Shown: positions 1-8,887, counted from the first letter of the stretch. The stretch is DNA of 15,519 nt from Dipetalonema caudispina (GCA_013365325.1 JABVXV010000682.1:1-15519); one strand, 5' to 3'. The notes: generated from the letters alone by a model not told the origin. Numbers and translations are program-made.

Positions 1-1280
1 TACTTCTTTAATGGATTATCGATCCATAATCACGGATATATATTCCAAATAGATAGATAAGGAAGATCAGAAAAAAGAAAAAAGAAAACTTTCTCAACTG
101 TAGAACAGTTGCATTCTCTGACTAACTCTCAGTGAACAGATTTAAGTAACGAAACTTCGAAATATTCCGTTATTTATCAGTAATTGTTAAATGATCATAT
201 AGATTTTGGGCCTTATCATTTCTTTTAATATTATAACCAATTCTTTAACCATTCAATGAAATGTTTTTTTAGGCATTTTAATAATCAAATTTCTTAACGA
301 TTATGGAATACATTATTGTAAGTTATGGTCTTTTGCTTATTTTCCTCAGCAACATTTGTTTCAACAAATAATACAGCTTGAAATGTAAATATTTTCAAAG
401 GCTTGATCATGATTATAATATTAATATGCACGTTTATAATACAAATATGACGATTAAATTGTGAAGCTATGATTGTTTCCGAAAAAACTGTCAGGAACAT
501 TTTGATTGAACTGTTATTCTTAATATGTATAGTTTGGTTAATAGGTTATATGAATAATATAAACTGAACTTTGAACATCACAGAATCAAGGCTTTGATTT
601 GGAATGTGGGTTTTTGATTACAATAACAAAATTTGTTTTTTTTTTTTAATTCTAGCTGAAAAAACCAGTAAACTTCATTATTTTTATCAAAATTTTGAAT
701 AAATTTCAGCTCAAATGCCATATTTAAATATTATTACTCCTTTTGTTCAGAAAATTATCATCTTCCGCTTTGACATTATAATAATCATTTGACCAAAATA
801 GTATTAGATGATTTGGTATTTAGAATAAATAAAATGATACATTTGTCAATAAATCCATGTTCAATTCAATGGTATTATACACACAAATTTTTATCGAAAT
901 ATCAATGTCACCGAATATAACCGATATATTTGTCATTTCAGTTCAAATGTTAACAACAATATCTGTACATAAAAATGCATTTAAAAAAAGTAACATAAAA
1001 TTAAGTTCTATTATCTATCGGCTGAATGGAGATTAAGTGACCTATTTTAACTAGCTGAAAACAATTCCCATTATTGAGTTAGCTTTTCAAGCTCACAAAG
1101 TTATACTATAGATGTATGTTTTCTGGTTAAATGTTGAAACGATAATATTTTGTTAAATAACACAATGTTTTATAGAATGCAAATTTTGCTATTTTGTACA
1201 AAATTTTGGTAAATCGTCAACATTATTTTATCTTGTGTATAGTGAATCCTAGGATGACTTATGTTAAACGTGAATTGTAG
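1..1280. other. AT-rich intergenic DNA, no supportable gene
   Basis: I see no coding exon here that I can support. One plus-strand frame is open from 833 to 1033, with an ATG at 857 and a stop at 1034-1036 (59 codons), but open stretches of this length are expected by chance over a window this size and its product matches nothing I know. A small perfect hairpin at 95-111 is listed separately. The pyrimidine and A runs look like ordinary background for this genome. Confidence 0.6.
95..111. repeat. Short perfect hairpin, 7-bp arms
   Basis: CAACTGT (95-101) and ACAGTTG (105-111) are perfect inverted repeats around a 3-nt loop. No role is evident and no gene lies beside it. Confidence 0.5.
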
Positions 1281-2292
1281 AAGAATAATCCGGAATCAGA
1301 AGAACTATTGGAAGTGAAGCAACTTTATCGTCATGAAATAGTACTTCCACCATGTTGTGGTACTATCTGTTGAGAATGCCTCGATATAATAAGGTATCAC
1401 TTGTGTCATTGTGTCATTTGATTTGCATATTTGCTAGCCGAAAAAATAAATCTCTAAGTGAAAGCGCTTCTAGTATATAACGACTGACAGATAAATCATA
1501 TAATCGAAAGATTTAGCATCGATTTATTGAATTATAATCTAATGAGTCCATTAGTGAATACAATGTTTTTCAAGATGAACAGCTAGTGAAGATGTGTCAA
1601 GAAAGTTTTACAAAATTTAACATTGATAAACATGTGATTTCTGCAAATACGAAATCTTTAGGTTTGCTATTTGCCTGACGAAAAGGTCATAAAAGAAAAA
1701 CATAAAAATAGGTGGATGGTAATAGGCTTTTTTCACCCACTGAAATGACTTAGTTGCACACTGAAGACTAGTGATAATAACTATTGCTTTGCAGTGAATT
1801 AAGCCTAAACCATATAATTACCCAGTAATAACTAATGATATAGGCTGTAGATGAAAAATATTTAGCCAGTAAAAATGGCGGAGTTTTCCCATTAAAAATT
1901 ATCAAGACTTACAAATCAAATTTCCAGTTCTTTCACGTTGAATTATATGTTGCAGGTCGTTTCAAAGAAGGTACGACAATTTAGCTGAAAGAATGAAAGT
2001 AACAAACGTAAATACGTATAGGAATGTTGGAATAAAAGAACTCAATTTAAAAGGAATAGAAGTGGGAAGATGTGGAAGAGGTCAATTCTTGACTTGAAAT
2101 ACATTTAGAGTATAATTAAAACTAATTAATTTTAATTAAGTATTGTAAGAACATTGGAAAAAAAGTACGAAATTGTTAAATAATCCAACAGTTCAATTCA
2201 TTTCGATCATTCAATTTTTGGAAAATATTACAAAGGATGATGAAAAACCAAACAAACGATTCAGTAATGCAACAAAAAATTTGTGTAACTAA
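1281..2292 (+). pseudogene. Possible decayed protein gene with RING-like start
   Basis: This stretch is visibly less AT-rich than its surroundings (1321-1380 is 23/60 G+C) and reads like protein in successive plus-strand frames broken by stops and shifts. The open pieces are 1281-1370, then past an in-frame TGA at 1371; 1538-1675; 1674-1745 and, past a TGA, on to about 1793; 1801-1851; 1844-1981; 1984-2094; and 2149-2289. The first piece contains KQLYRHEIVLP, then PCCGTIC, the stop, and ECLDI. That spacing resembles the RING start of TRIM9/MADD-2 ubiquitin ligases as I remember it (CKQLY..P..LPC.H..C..C), but the first Cys of the pair is replaced (VKQLY) and the His is missing. Later pieces match no family I recognise. 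No intron boundaries explain the frame changes, so decay is more likely than a live gene. Open pieces of 46-48 codons are not rare by chance in AT-rich DNA, so the claim rests on composition, colinearity and the RING-like motif. It is tentative. Confidence 0.33.
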
Positions 2293-2387
2293 AAACTTGA
2301 TCACAAAATAAGAAAAATAGATTTTCAAAAATCCAAAAACGGCTAGCTATCCCGATTGCTAATGTTCACATCTTCCGATTCTTCCCG

Positions 2388-2392
2388 AAAAA
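2388..2392 (-). terminator. Possible Pol III terminator for tRNA-Thr
   Basis: AAAAA on the plus strand is TTTTT in the direction of tRNA transcription, the first run of at least four T after the tRNA. It sits 46 nt past the discriminator base, which is further than usual and implies a longish 3' trailer. Confidence 0.45.
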
Positions 2393-2438
2393 GCAAAGGA
2401 CTTCGTTTTCGATCCTTGCTGTCTCCGTTATCAACGAG

Positions 2439-2510
2439 TGCCTCATGCTGGAATCGAACCAGCGACCTTCTGTTTACTAGACAGACGCTCTGCCCCTGAG
2501 CCAATGAGGC
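2439..2510 (-). tRNA. tRNA-Thr, anticodon AGU
   Basis: A complete 72-nt cloverleaf can be drawn on the minus strand. The acceptor stem is GCCTCAT paired with ATGAGGC (7 bp, all Watson-Crick). The D arm is GCTC-AGGGGCA-GAGC, the anticodon arm TCTGT-CTAGTAA-ACAGA, the variable loop AGGTC, the T arm GCTGG-TTCGATT-CCAGC, and the discriminator base A. The seven-base anticodon loop puts AGT at positions 34-36; after A34-to-inosine editing it reads threonine ACU and related codons. The internal Pol III promoter is intact: the A box TGGCTCAGGGG spans the D arm and the B box GGTTCGATTC the T arm. No intron and no encoded CCA, as expected for a eukaryotic nuclear gene. All stems pair, so this looks functional. 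Confidence 0.97.
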
Positions 2511-4907
2511 TCACTATCCCCCTCCTTATTCGTCATTTTACCTATTTTAGAAACTTTAAAATTTTATTCATTTTAAACTTTTAAAATCCTTTCTTTTTTT
2601 TTGTGCATTTCCATTTCTTCTCTTTTGCAAATAAAAACGAAGGTATTTTGTTTAGGAAGAAATGTAATGATATTTTTAGCTTTTAAATGAAACTTTTTAT
2701 GATTTTTAAATCTTTAACTAAGAAAAGATTTACTGATATCTAATGAATTTAAAACTGTACGAAAAATAACGCGAAATTAAACGATTGGTATTTCGTAAGA
2801 TTTACTGTATTATTAATGGTTAAATCATATCATATAGTTTTGCGAATCGTATCATTAGATGAGTTTTTCTCAAGTTAAGTTAAATTAAATCATGGACTTT
2901 ATTCTTGGTCAATTTCTTAAGTTTCTATTTTACAATTGCAAACTTTCACAAATTTTCGTTTCCGGAATGCTGTCCGGATGATTTTTATGCATGTATCGTT
3001 GCAAATAGTATACATAGTACCATTAATATAAAATCGTAAGATTCATTAAATTTTCGCAGTTGCCAGTTGTAAGGTATATTTTATGATATGCATATAAACT
3101 GATCACATTTCCTCTTTTTTTTTTATCAATTTTTATCACTGTTAGGTTTCATTTCGATCTTGAACACTTCCCCATATTTCATACCTGTGAATCAATTAAC
3201 TCATTACTATTCTCCTCATATTTTCCATTTCACTTAAAACTATCGAAAAGTGAAATATCCAAATAGTCGGAATATGATGCCTTCACATTATACATTTATA
3301 GTAATTGAGTAAGCAACGATAGGTAAATGTGGAAAATATTGAATCTTCAAAAATTGAACTTTAAAAAAATTCCTCTTTCTTCCCTTTCTTAATTAGTAGT
3401 TATTCTATATGTATATATAGAGATTTTAATCTATACAGAACAGTTTCTGAAGTTTACATATTCGAAATCAATTTGCATTTTTCCTTTTCTTTTACAGCAT
3501 CATTATTGCAGAAAAGAAAAATTTAGAAAAAAAAATTACCTCATAATATTTGTCAATAAAAAAATATGTCATTTCGAGTAGGCTATTAAATCTTTGAGTG
3601 ATTTTACTATCCTAAAATTGGTCAATTTGAATGATTCAGTCAGATTTCAAGAATTTTCAACTAATTTGTCTGCATATTCATATATGCCATTTATTGGTTG
3701 CTTCCACAATAAAACCGTAATGATACTCAAAAGCAAATGCAATTAGCATTTACGGAAACAATAAGTAATATCAGAAATTTTTACGACACAAAAAACAAAC
3801 AATGAATTTTCTTTTTACTAGTTATAATTCTTATTCGACTAATATTGATTCGAGCAAAAAAAAAATGTTAATTTTAATATCCTAATCAGTGGAAAAAAGG
3901 AAAATTTTCAAAAATCATTTGAACTTACTTTAAATAGTTTATATAATCAGCAATTTTTTAATAAAATTACCAGAGTAGACGTGAATTCTATTACTTAAGA
4001 CATAAATTCTATTATTTTTCTGTTATGAGAAGTCTTCTGAAACCAAATTTTTGACATTTATTTAATTCATATTAGAACCTTTTTACATCTGCCCATATCG
4101 TCAAATAAACAACAAAAAAAAAGCAAATGAAAAATTCTGTTAAAATTTGCTTAAATGATTGTTGTTTTATCATTAAAATTTATTCTAATTTTTGCTCATT
4201 AGACTAACGAAATTTTGAAACAATAAACAAAAATTGTATTAAGATCCATACGTTCATATACGAAGAAAATGTTTTTTTAAAGAAAAAATGAAACTTTAAA
4301 AAAAAAAAAAAAACAAAAAAACAAAATTTGCCAGGAATCATTTTGTTTATTTAATCAAATTGTTGATGATTTAATCCGACAATAATTAGCAAATTTAATT
4401 TTTGTCTTAATATATCGAAGACATTTACCCAAGATTTCTCATCATTTTGTGTTGTGAATTGAGCATGTAAGGATAGTTTCAAGTATGAAAGAAATTTTAT
4501 TGATGATATTATTATTTTAAACGAAAGAAATTCATCCTATGTTTTATTAATTAACTTACTAATTACATTTTAATTCATCAATGTGTAAATGGTACAAGAG
4601 GAACCATACAGGTAGGAAAAGAAGAGAGAAAAACTGAAACGGTTTTTTGCTTACAGTTTATCAAAAAATTTAGAAAAAAGAAAAGAAGGGAAATGATTGC
4701 TTCCCAAAATTTAAATCTAAATGCTAAGCAATAATTTTTGATGAAACTTAAAGACTTTTTTTCATAAATCTATCAAAATGTTTGCATTTTTTTTTCTTTT
4801 TAAAAATTCTAATTAAACATAGTAAACTTAGTTGAATAAATTGATGAAAAAAAAAAAAGAAAAAGAAGTGATAGATTGTTAAACACATCGTATGAGAAAA
4901 TTGAAAA
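2511..4907. other. AT-rich intergenic DNA between tRNA-Thr and the CARD gene
   Basis: I see no supportable exon on either strand. The DNA is dominated by A and T runs (for example around 3112-3124 and 4299-4325). Small inverted repeats are present at 2961-2978 (TCCGG/CCGGA) and 3227-3256. No NB-ARC or Walker A-like coding piece was seen on the minus strand, so I could not extend the CARD gene in this direction. Confidence 0.6.
3227..3256. repeat. Inverted repeat, 9-bp arms
   Basis: ATTTCACTT (3227-3235) and AAGTGAAAT (3248-3256) pair perfectly around a 12-nt loop. No neighbouring gene gives it a role. Confidence 0.5.
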
Positions 4908-4913
4908 TTTATT
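4908..4913 (-). other. Candidate polyadenylation signal of the CARD gene
   Basis: TTTATT on the plus strand is AATAAA on the gene's strand. It is the first perfect AATAAA after the TGA at 5101-5099 and would give a 3' UTR of roughly 200 nt. The choice is by motif alone; a variant signal closer to the stop could be used instead. Confidence 0.4.
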
Positions 4914-5098
4914 TATAATAATAAAAACGAAAAAAATGAAACGTATACTGTTATAAAATCATTTTCTCTATAACAAATCAATATTTCGCTTTTTTGCAAA
5001 AAAAAAAAAAAAATCCGCATTACAACATAATATACCATATCATTTATCATTTAAAATAAAATTTAAAAAAGAGAAAAAAAAATTGGAAAATTAGAAAA

Positions 5099-6125
5099 TC
5101 AAGTAGAACTGTCAGCTTTTCTACGACTTGTTGCCAATAATTCCTTTGCTAGTGTAGCTTGACCGTTTCTTATCAATGCATCGATTAATGGTCCAAGCCA
5201 ATGATTCTTCGTTTTCAGTATTTCAATTAGCTTATCAACTTGATCTTCACGCTTTTCCTGCAAAATACATCGATGATAGTTGAGAAAAAATGTGAAAATA
5301 ATTAATATTATTTATGTTAACATAAAATGAAGTTTCAAAAAAAAAAAAAAGAAAAAGAAACCAATTTCATATTTATATCCAAAAAAAAAAAAAACAAGTA
5401 AATGATATTATGGCTAAAACTAGAATTTATATTTGTATACATGGCAATTAATTGCATTTGCATTTTTAGCGTTACTTTTTTTCAAATTTCGAAATAAATA
5501 AAATCATATAATTTTAATTAGCAAGAATAATTTAATAACTACTGAAAACTTTCAAAATTTCTCGGAAGTGTTTTAAAATAGCATGAAATACTATCTTTTT
5601 CTAAAATTTAATGCATAATCAAAGTTAGTTGTCGTTTTATCGTTTGAATAAGCAAAAGGAAAAATCATTCCAACTAAAAATTTAATTAAAACTCATCAAA
5701 TATGAAATAATGTATACGAAATAGTATTTTAATATAAATGAATTACTAATCTACAACTTTGTTTGAAAAAGACACTTGCTATTGCAAATTATAAATTGTT
5801 TCCAGAAATTAATAAAAACTAAATTTATAAATGTTTGAATGGAATTATTAACATAATAGTCAAAACCTAAAATATTCTTTAAATATTTTAATAATTAATA
5901 CGAAAAAAAAATTGCAAAATTATTTAGAAATATAATAAATACCTCAGAATAAACTGCGCTCATTTCTTGTGAGCGTAAAACTTGTCGTGCAACCAACTGT
6001 GGAACTAAATCACGCATATCAAGACCAGTTAATTTTGATCGTAATTGATCCAAGTGATACCCTTGTTCAACACGAATATCGGCTAACGGACGTGAATAAG
6101 GTAGCGTTTGAGAATCAGCAGACAT
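5099..6125 (-). CDS. Small CARD-domain protein, CED-4-like, two exons
   Basis: The coding sequence joins exon 1 (6125-5943, 61 codons) to exon 2 (5257-5099, 52 codons plus TGA), giving a 113-residue protein. The intron is in phase 0. Residues about 24-105 can be laid out as six helices, the size and pattern of a caspase recruitment domain: HLDQLRSKLTGL (24-35), MRDLVPQLVARQV (37-49), SQEMSAVYSE (52-61), REDQVDKLIEIL (64-75), HWLGPLIDALIRN (80-92) and QATLAKELLATS (94-105). The helix 5-6 stretch LGPLID....N.Q..LA..L (82-101) matches, without gaps, the same part of the C. elegans CED-4 CARD as I remember it. LVARQVL also resembles the CED-3 CARD. CARDs bind each other to bring caspases or their activators together in the cytosol, so an apoptosis or signalling adaptor is likely, but this is inferred. 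There is no NB-ARC ATPase and no caspase domain; the N-terminal 20 or so residues and the basic tail SRRKADSST are low in structure. No signal peptide or membrane segment is visible. The ATG was chosen because a TTTAG acceptor lies 3 nt before it and the CARD fits in full. It could instead be a short isoform or remnant of a larger CED-4-type gene. Confidence 0.85.
5258..5942 (-). other. Intron of the CARD gene
   Basis: The donor GAG|GTATTT lies at 5945-5937 and the acceptor TATTTTGCAG|GAA ends at 5258. Both fit nematode splice consensus. At 685 nt the intron is long beside the 183- and 159-nt coding exons and is A/T-run-rich without visible coding content. It falls between the predicted third and fourth CARD helices. 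Confidence 0.85.
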
Positions 6126-6128
6126 TAT

Positions 6129-6133
6129 CTAAA
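6129..6133 (-). promoter_or_regulatory. Splice acceptor just before the ATG, likely spliced-leader site
   Basis: On the gene's strand the sequence reads AATTTAG|ATAATG, putting a TTTAG acceptor 3 nt before the start codon. In nematodes an acceptor so close to an ATG, with no clear donor or 5' UTR exon upstream, usually marks spliced-leader trans-splicing. A cis-spliced untranslated first exon is the alternative. Confidence 0.5.
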
Positions 6134-6134
6134 T

Positions 6135-6744
6135 TATTATCATGAAATGTTATAATTGTAAATTGTTGAAACATCATTCTAAATGAATTGAAATAACGCA
6201 AAAAATTAATATTAACCCTACTTGTACAAATTCAGAAATCGAATTAGCATTCCTGAATCAATCGATAATTCGTATTTCTTACAATTGATCATATAAAAAT
6301 TTTTCATATTTCGCTCTTCACTTTCCTTTTCTCTTCCAAAAGAGAGCAATAATTAGAATATAAGAAAAAAAAAGTGTAGAAATGCACTAAGAAAAATAAG
6401 TTACCACTTTAAAATACTAAAATACTAATATACTGAGAAATCAGATAAGACAATATCATTATCACTATAACTGTTGCTGAATATCAATGGACAATCTTAA
6501 ATAGCACTGAACCAGAATTAGCTATCATTATCGCTATCATTATCTCTATTATTGAATATCAGTAGCCAACTTATTTAGTAGTATAAATCTACTTTTCCCA
6601 TTGATAGATGTCATAAAAATTTTCATCTTTCTATTTTACTTTCATTCATAACTTTTCATTAAAATAAAACGTAAAATAATACCAATTTTACTGGTTTTTT
6701 TTTTTTTTTTTTTTGGTATATTTACACTGTCAAAACAACAAAGC
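6135..6744. other. 5' flank of the CARD gene, no gene seen
   Basis: This is presumed promoter territory for the minus-strand CARD gene. I see no clear TATA or other core element. It holds the diverged local duplication at 6453-6580 and a run of 20 T at 6695-6714. Confidence 0.55.
6453..6580 (+). repeat. Diverged local duplication
   Basis: 6453-6506 and 6535-6580 share the order TATCATTATC, CTAT, TTG.TGAATATCA or TTGAATATCA, then CAA.CTTA and TAG.A. Within the spacer the 12-mer GCTATCATTATC is immediately repeated (6521-6544). The copies have drifted, so this is an old duplication. Confidence 0.45.
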
Positions 6745-6806
6745 GCTTTATTCGATGTGAAAGATGACCCGTATTTTGTCCGGATCATCTTTCATCATCT
6801 TAAAGC
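6745..6806. ncRNA. Pre-miRNA-like hairpin (candidate)
   Basis: The stem pairs GCTTTA (6745-6750) with TAAAGC (6801-6806), GATG (6754-6757) with CATC (6796-6799), TGAAAGATGA (6758-6767) with TCATCTTTCA (6785-6794), and CC.G (6768-6771) with C.GG (6780-6783). That is about 23 base pairs in 62 nt, with small bulges and an 8-nt loop, TATTTTGT. Size, bulges and loop suit a nematode miRNA precursor. Most hairpins in AT-rich DNA are pure A/T, whereas this one carries several G-C pairs. It lies about 620 bp before the CARD gene's ATG. Strand and expression are unknown. It could equally be a chance or MITE-derived fold-back. Confidence 0.35.
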
Positions 6807-7430
6807 AATATTTGAAATGTTATCCAGTCAAGGTTAAGATATGTACTTTATCGGATAACGTGTTACTTGCATATTATTTTAACAATAAAAGGGGCAGATA
6901 ATCTTTAATAAAGGTTTTCTTATTCTAATTCCGAAAATGTAATGATTGTTACATGTGTATAGTTATAAAAATAACGATTATAAACTATGATTATCTTAAT
7001 CTAACTATGTAAAATAATAAGCATTTGTATATTTAATTTGAAAAAAAATGAGAAATATACAAAAGAAGGTAATTTGATAAACAATAAGATTTGAAAAAAA
7101 TTGAAGAACAAAGAGTACTGCTGTAATTTAGAAAATGAACTAAATGGAGGATACTATCAAATCCATCTTTTTTTGTTTTGTTTTAAAATCTAAATTTTTT
7201 GAAATAAAAATAATTGAATAATTTTATGTAAAAAAAAAACGAACTATCAATATTTTTGGTAATAATATAATAAATGTAAACATTGTAAAGTCAAATTCAT
7301 ATTTAAAATAAATATTTTGTTTCAAGAGTAAAAAAAAAAAGCAATCTCTGAGGGGTTATTCAATGAATTATCGTTAATCGTTGGTATATGCAAATGTATA
7401 TATAATATATATATATAAATATGTATTTTT
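6807..7430. other. AT-rich intergenic DNA
   Basis: No gene is seen. A spaced inverted repeat, GTTATCC (6819-6825) and GGATAAC (6853-6859), follows the candidate pre-miRNA and shares its relatively GC-rich setting. A TA-dinucleotide stretch lies at about 7397-7417. Confidence 0.55.
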
Positions 7431-7547
7431 TTTCAACAATAAACAGTATCCTTCATTTCCATTTTTATTTATCTCTTAAAGTTTAAACAATAATGCAAAA
7501 TGCTTTTTTTTTTTTTTTTTCAAGAATGTGGAAAAAAATTTTTTTTG
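7431..7547 (+). repeat. Direct repeat, copy 1
   Basis: This roughly 117-bp unit runs from TTTCAACAATAAACAGTATC, through a T run, to CAAGAATGTGG, an A run and a T run. It recurs nearly unchanged at 7853-7963, apart from T-run length and a few substitutions. No coding content is evident. Confidence 0.8.
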
Positions 7548-7852
7548 GAATAAAATTTATGGATTATTATTTATGAAACGTAAGAATTGGTCAACAACAG
7601 AATGAAGAATTATAAAAGAAAAAAATAAGTGAGGTAACAAAAAAATAAAAAAAAAAGGATGAAAATAAAATTCTTCAAGATACGTCAGTTTTTCGTCAAA
7701 TATTGTTTGTTGTGGAAAAACGATTTCATGATTAGCAATAAGATAGCGCAATAATCAAAGAATTTTTCGATCATTTATTTAATCTTTTGATAGGAAGCTG
7801 TTTCTTTAAAAAGGGAAAATATTTCAAATATACTGCAAAAAGTACATAAAAA
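7548..7852. other. Spacer between direct repeats
   Basis: About 305 bp of AT-rich DNA separates the two copies. A minus-strand open frame here (7557-7751) is low-complexity (Phe, Ile and Leu runs) and matches nothing I recognise, so I do not call it a gene. Confidence 0.5.
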
Positions 7853-7963
7853 TTTCAATGATAAACAGTATCCTTCATTTCCATTTTTATTTACTTCTTA
7901 AAGTTTAAACAAAAATGCAAAATGTTTTTTTTTTTTCAAGAATGTGGAAAAAAATTTTTTTTG
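7853..7963 (+). repeat. Direct repeat, copy 2
   Basis: This copy of the 7431-7547 unit differs mainly by a shorter T run (12 against 17) and single-base changes such as ATCTC to ACTTC. Its 3' part is duplicated again immediately downstream. Confidence 0.8.
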
Positions 7964-7978
7964 CAAAATTTTGCAGCA

Positions 7979-8023
7979 CAAAATGCAAAATTTTTTTTTC
8001 AAGAATGTGGTAAAAAAATTTGC
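7979..8023 (+). repeat. Direct repeat, partial nested copy
   Basis: The 3' half of the unit, from AAAATGCAAAAT through the T run to CAAGAATGTGG and an A run, is repeated once more after copy 2. This points to a later slippage or unequal-exchange event inside the older repeat. Confidence 0.65.
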
Positions 8024-8060
8024 AACACAATGTCTTAATTTTTCATCGCATATCGCATTG

Positions 8061-8078
8061 TATGCTAATCTTAGCATA
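8061..8078. repeat. Palindrome, 8-bp arms, 2-nt loop
   Basis: TATGCTAA (8061-8068) and TTAGCATA (8071-8078) are perfect inverted repeats around TC. CATATCGCA-like words flank both sides (8049-8056 and 8075-8083). Confidence 0.6.
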
Positions 8079-8264
8079 TCGCAGCATATTATTACAATAT
8101 TGTATGTTTTATTATATTATCATATTGACATATTATAAGTAAAATTTTCATTAATAACATCAAATTTCACAAAATAATTCTATAATCTTCAATTAGAGCA
8201 ATTAATTAACTACTAAAGTTATGGATAATGATAGTAGTCAAAAAGATTCTTCTGTCTAGTAGAG

Positions 8265-8280
8265 ACCGCGATATCACGGT
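8265..8280. repeat. Near-perfect 16-bp palindrome
   Basis: ACCGCGATATCACGGT is symmetric except for one base pair (G against A), with the restriction-like core GATATC. Its ends are unusually GC-rich for this DNA. It resembles a dimeric protein-binding site, but no gene adjoins it. Confidence 0.5.
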
Positions 8281-8677
8281 TTGAATAGTGAAATTTTCTG
8301 AATAGTAATGAATGAAAAGTACAGCAGTATATTATATACAAATAATTAAATCATATTAATTACCTCCATTTGAAAATGTAATCAAAAAAAAATCCATATT
8401 TTTTAAAAAAATTTCAAAAAAAAAAAAGAAAGAAAAAGAAGCAAAATTATAAATCATTTTTACTTCTATTTTAGGCTACAAAAAATTTAGCACACATTGA
8501 TTGAAATAGATGAAATTGCTAATACTATTACTATTCTTTTCTTTTACTCATTAAAAAAGCTCTTTTGCTATTGGTAAAATGTTTGGAAAATGAAGGACGA
8601 TCCAATAAAATTTTTCAGGCTGACCAAGTTTAAGGCGAAAGAATAGTCATATTTGGTATATTTAGCAAAATTACAAG

Positions 8678-8887
8678 CAAAAAAAAAAAAAAGGAAAAAG
8701 TGTGGAAGGAAAAGGAAAAAGGAAAAGCATAAAAAAATATTCGATGTTCTTACTATGCTGATAGAATTGCTTGGCCTTAAAAAAAAAAAAAATCTCGAAT
8801 TAAACTGGCTTTTTCCTGCCTTTACTTTTCCTTCGTCCTTTCGTTCTTCCTCCTTTTTTTTTGTTTTTTTTCTTCCTCTTTCTTTTT
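8678..8887. repeat. Purine block facing pyrimidine block
   Basis: 8678-8729 is almost entirely A and G (AAGG and GGAAAAGG words). 8808-8887 is almost entirely C and T (TTTTCC, CTTCG, TCTTCC words). The two could fold back loosely or form triplex-type structures. The plus-strand open frame across them (8653-8889) is Lys-rich, then Phe/Ser-rich, purely because of this composition. Confidence 0.6.

Larger units (their letters stand above)
8024..8650. other. AT-rich intergenic DNA with small palindromes
   Basis: No gene is seen. Two inverted repeats stand out: TATGCTAA/TTAGCATA at 8061-8078 and the GC-richer near-palindrome at 8265-8280. Confidence 0.55.

Noticed and set aside
857..1036. 59-codon plus-strand open frame
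   Set aside because: It reads fairly smoothly, but at this A+T content a few open stretches this long are expected by chance in the window, and no family is recognised.
1814..1828. ATAATTACCCAG resembling the core of the nematode SL1 leader
   Set aside because: Only a short stretch matches; the leader's 5' part, donor and Sm-site context are absent.
6758..6767. TGAAAGATGA as a miR-71 copy
   Set aside because: Only the opening heptamer agrees with miR-71 as I recall it; the rest of the arm and the precursor differ.
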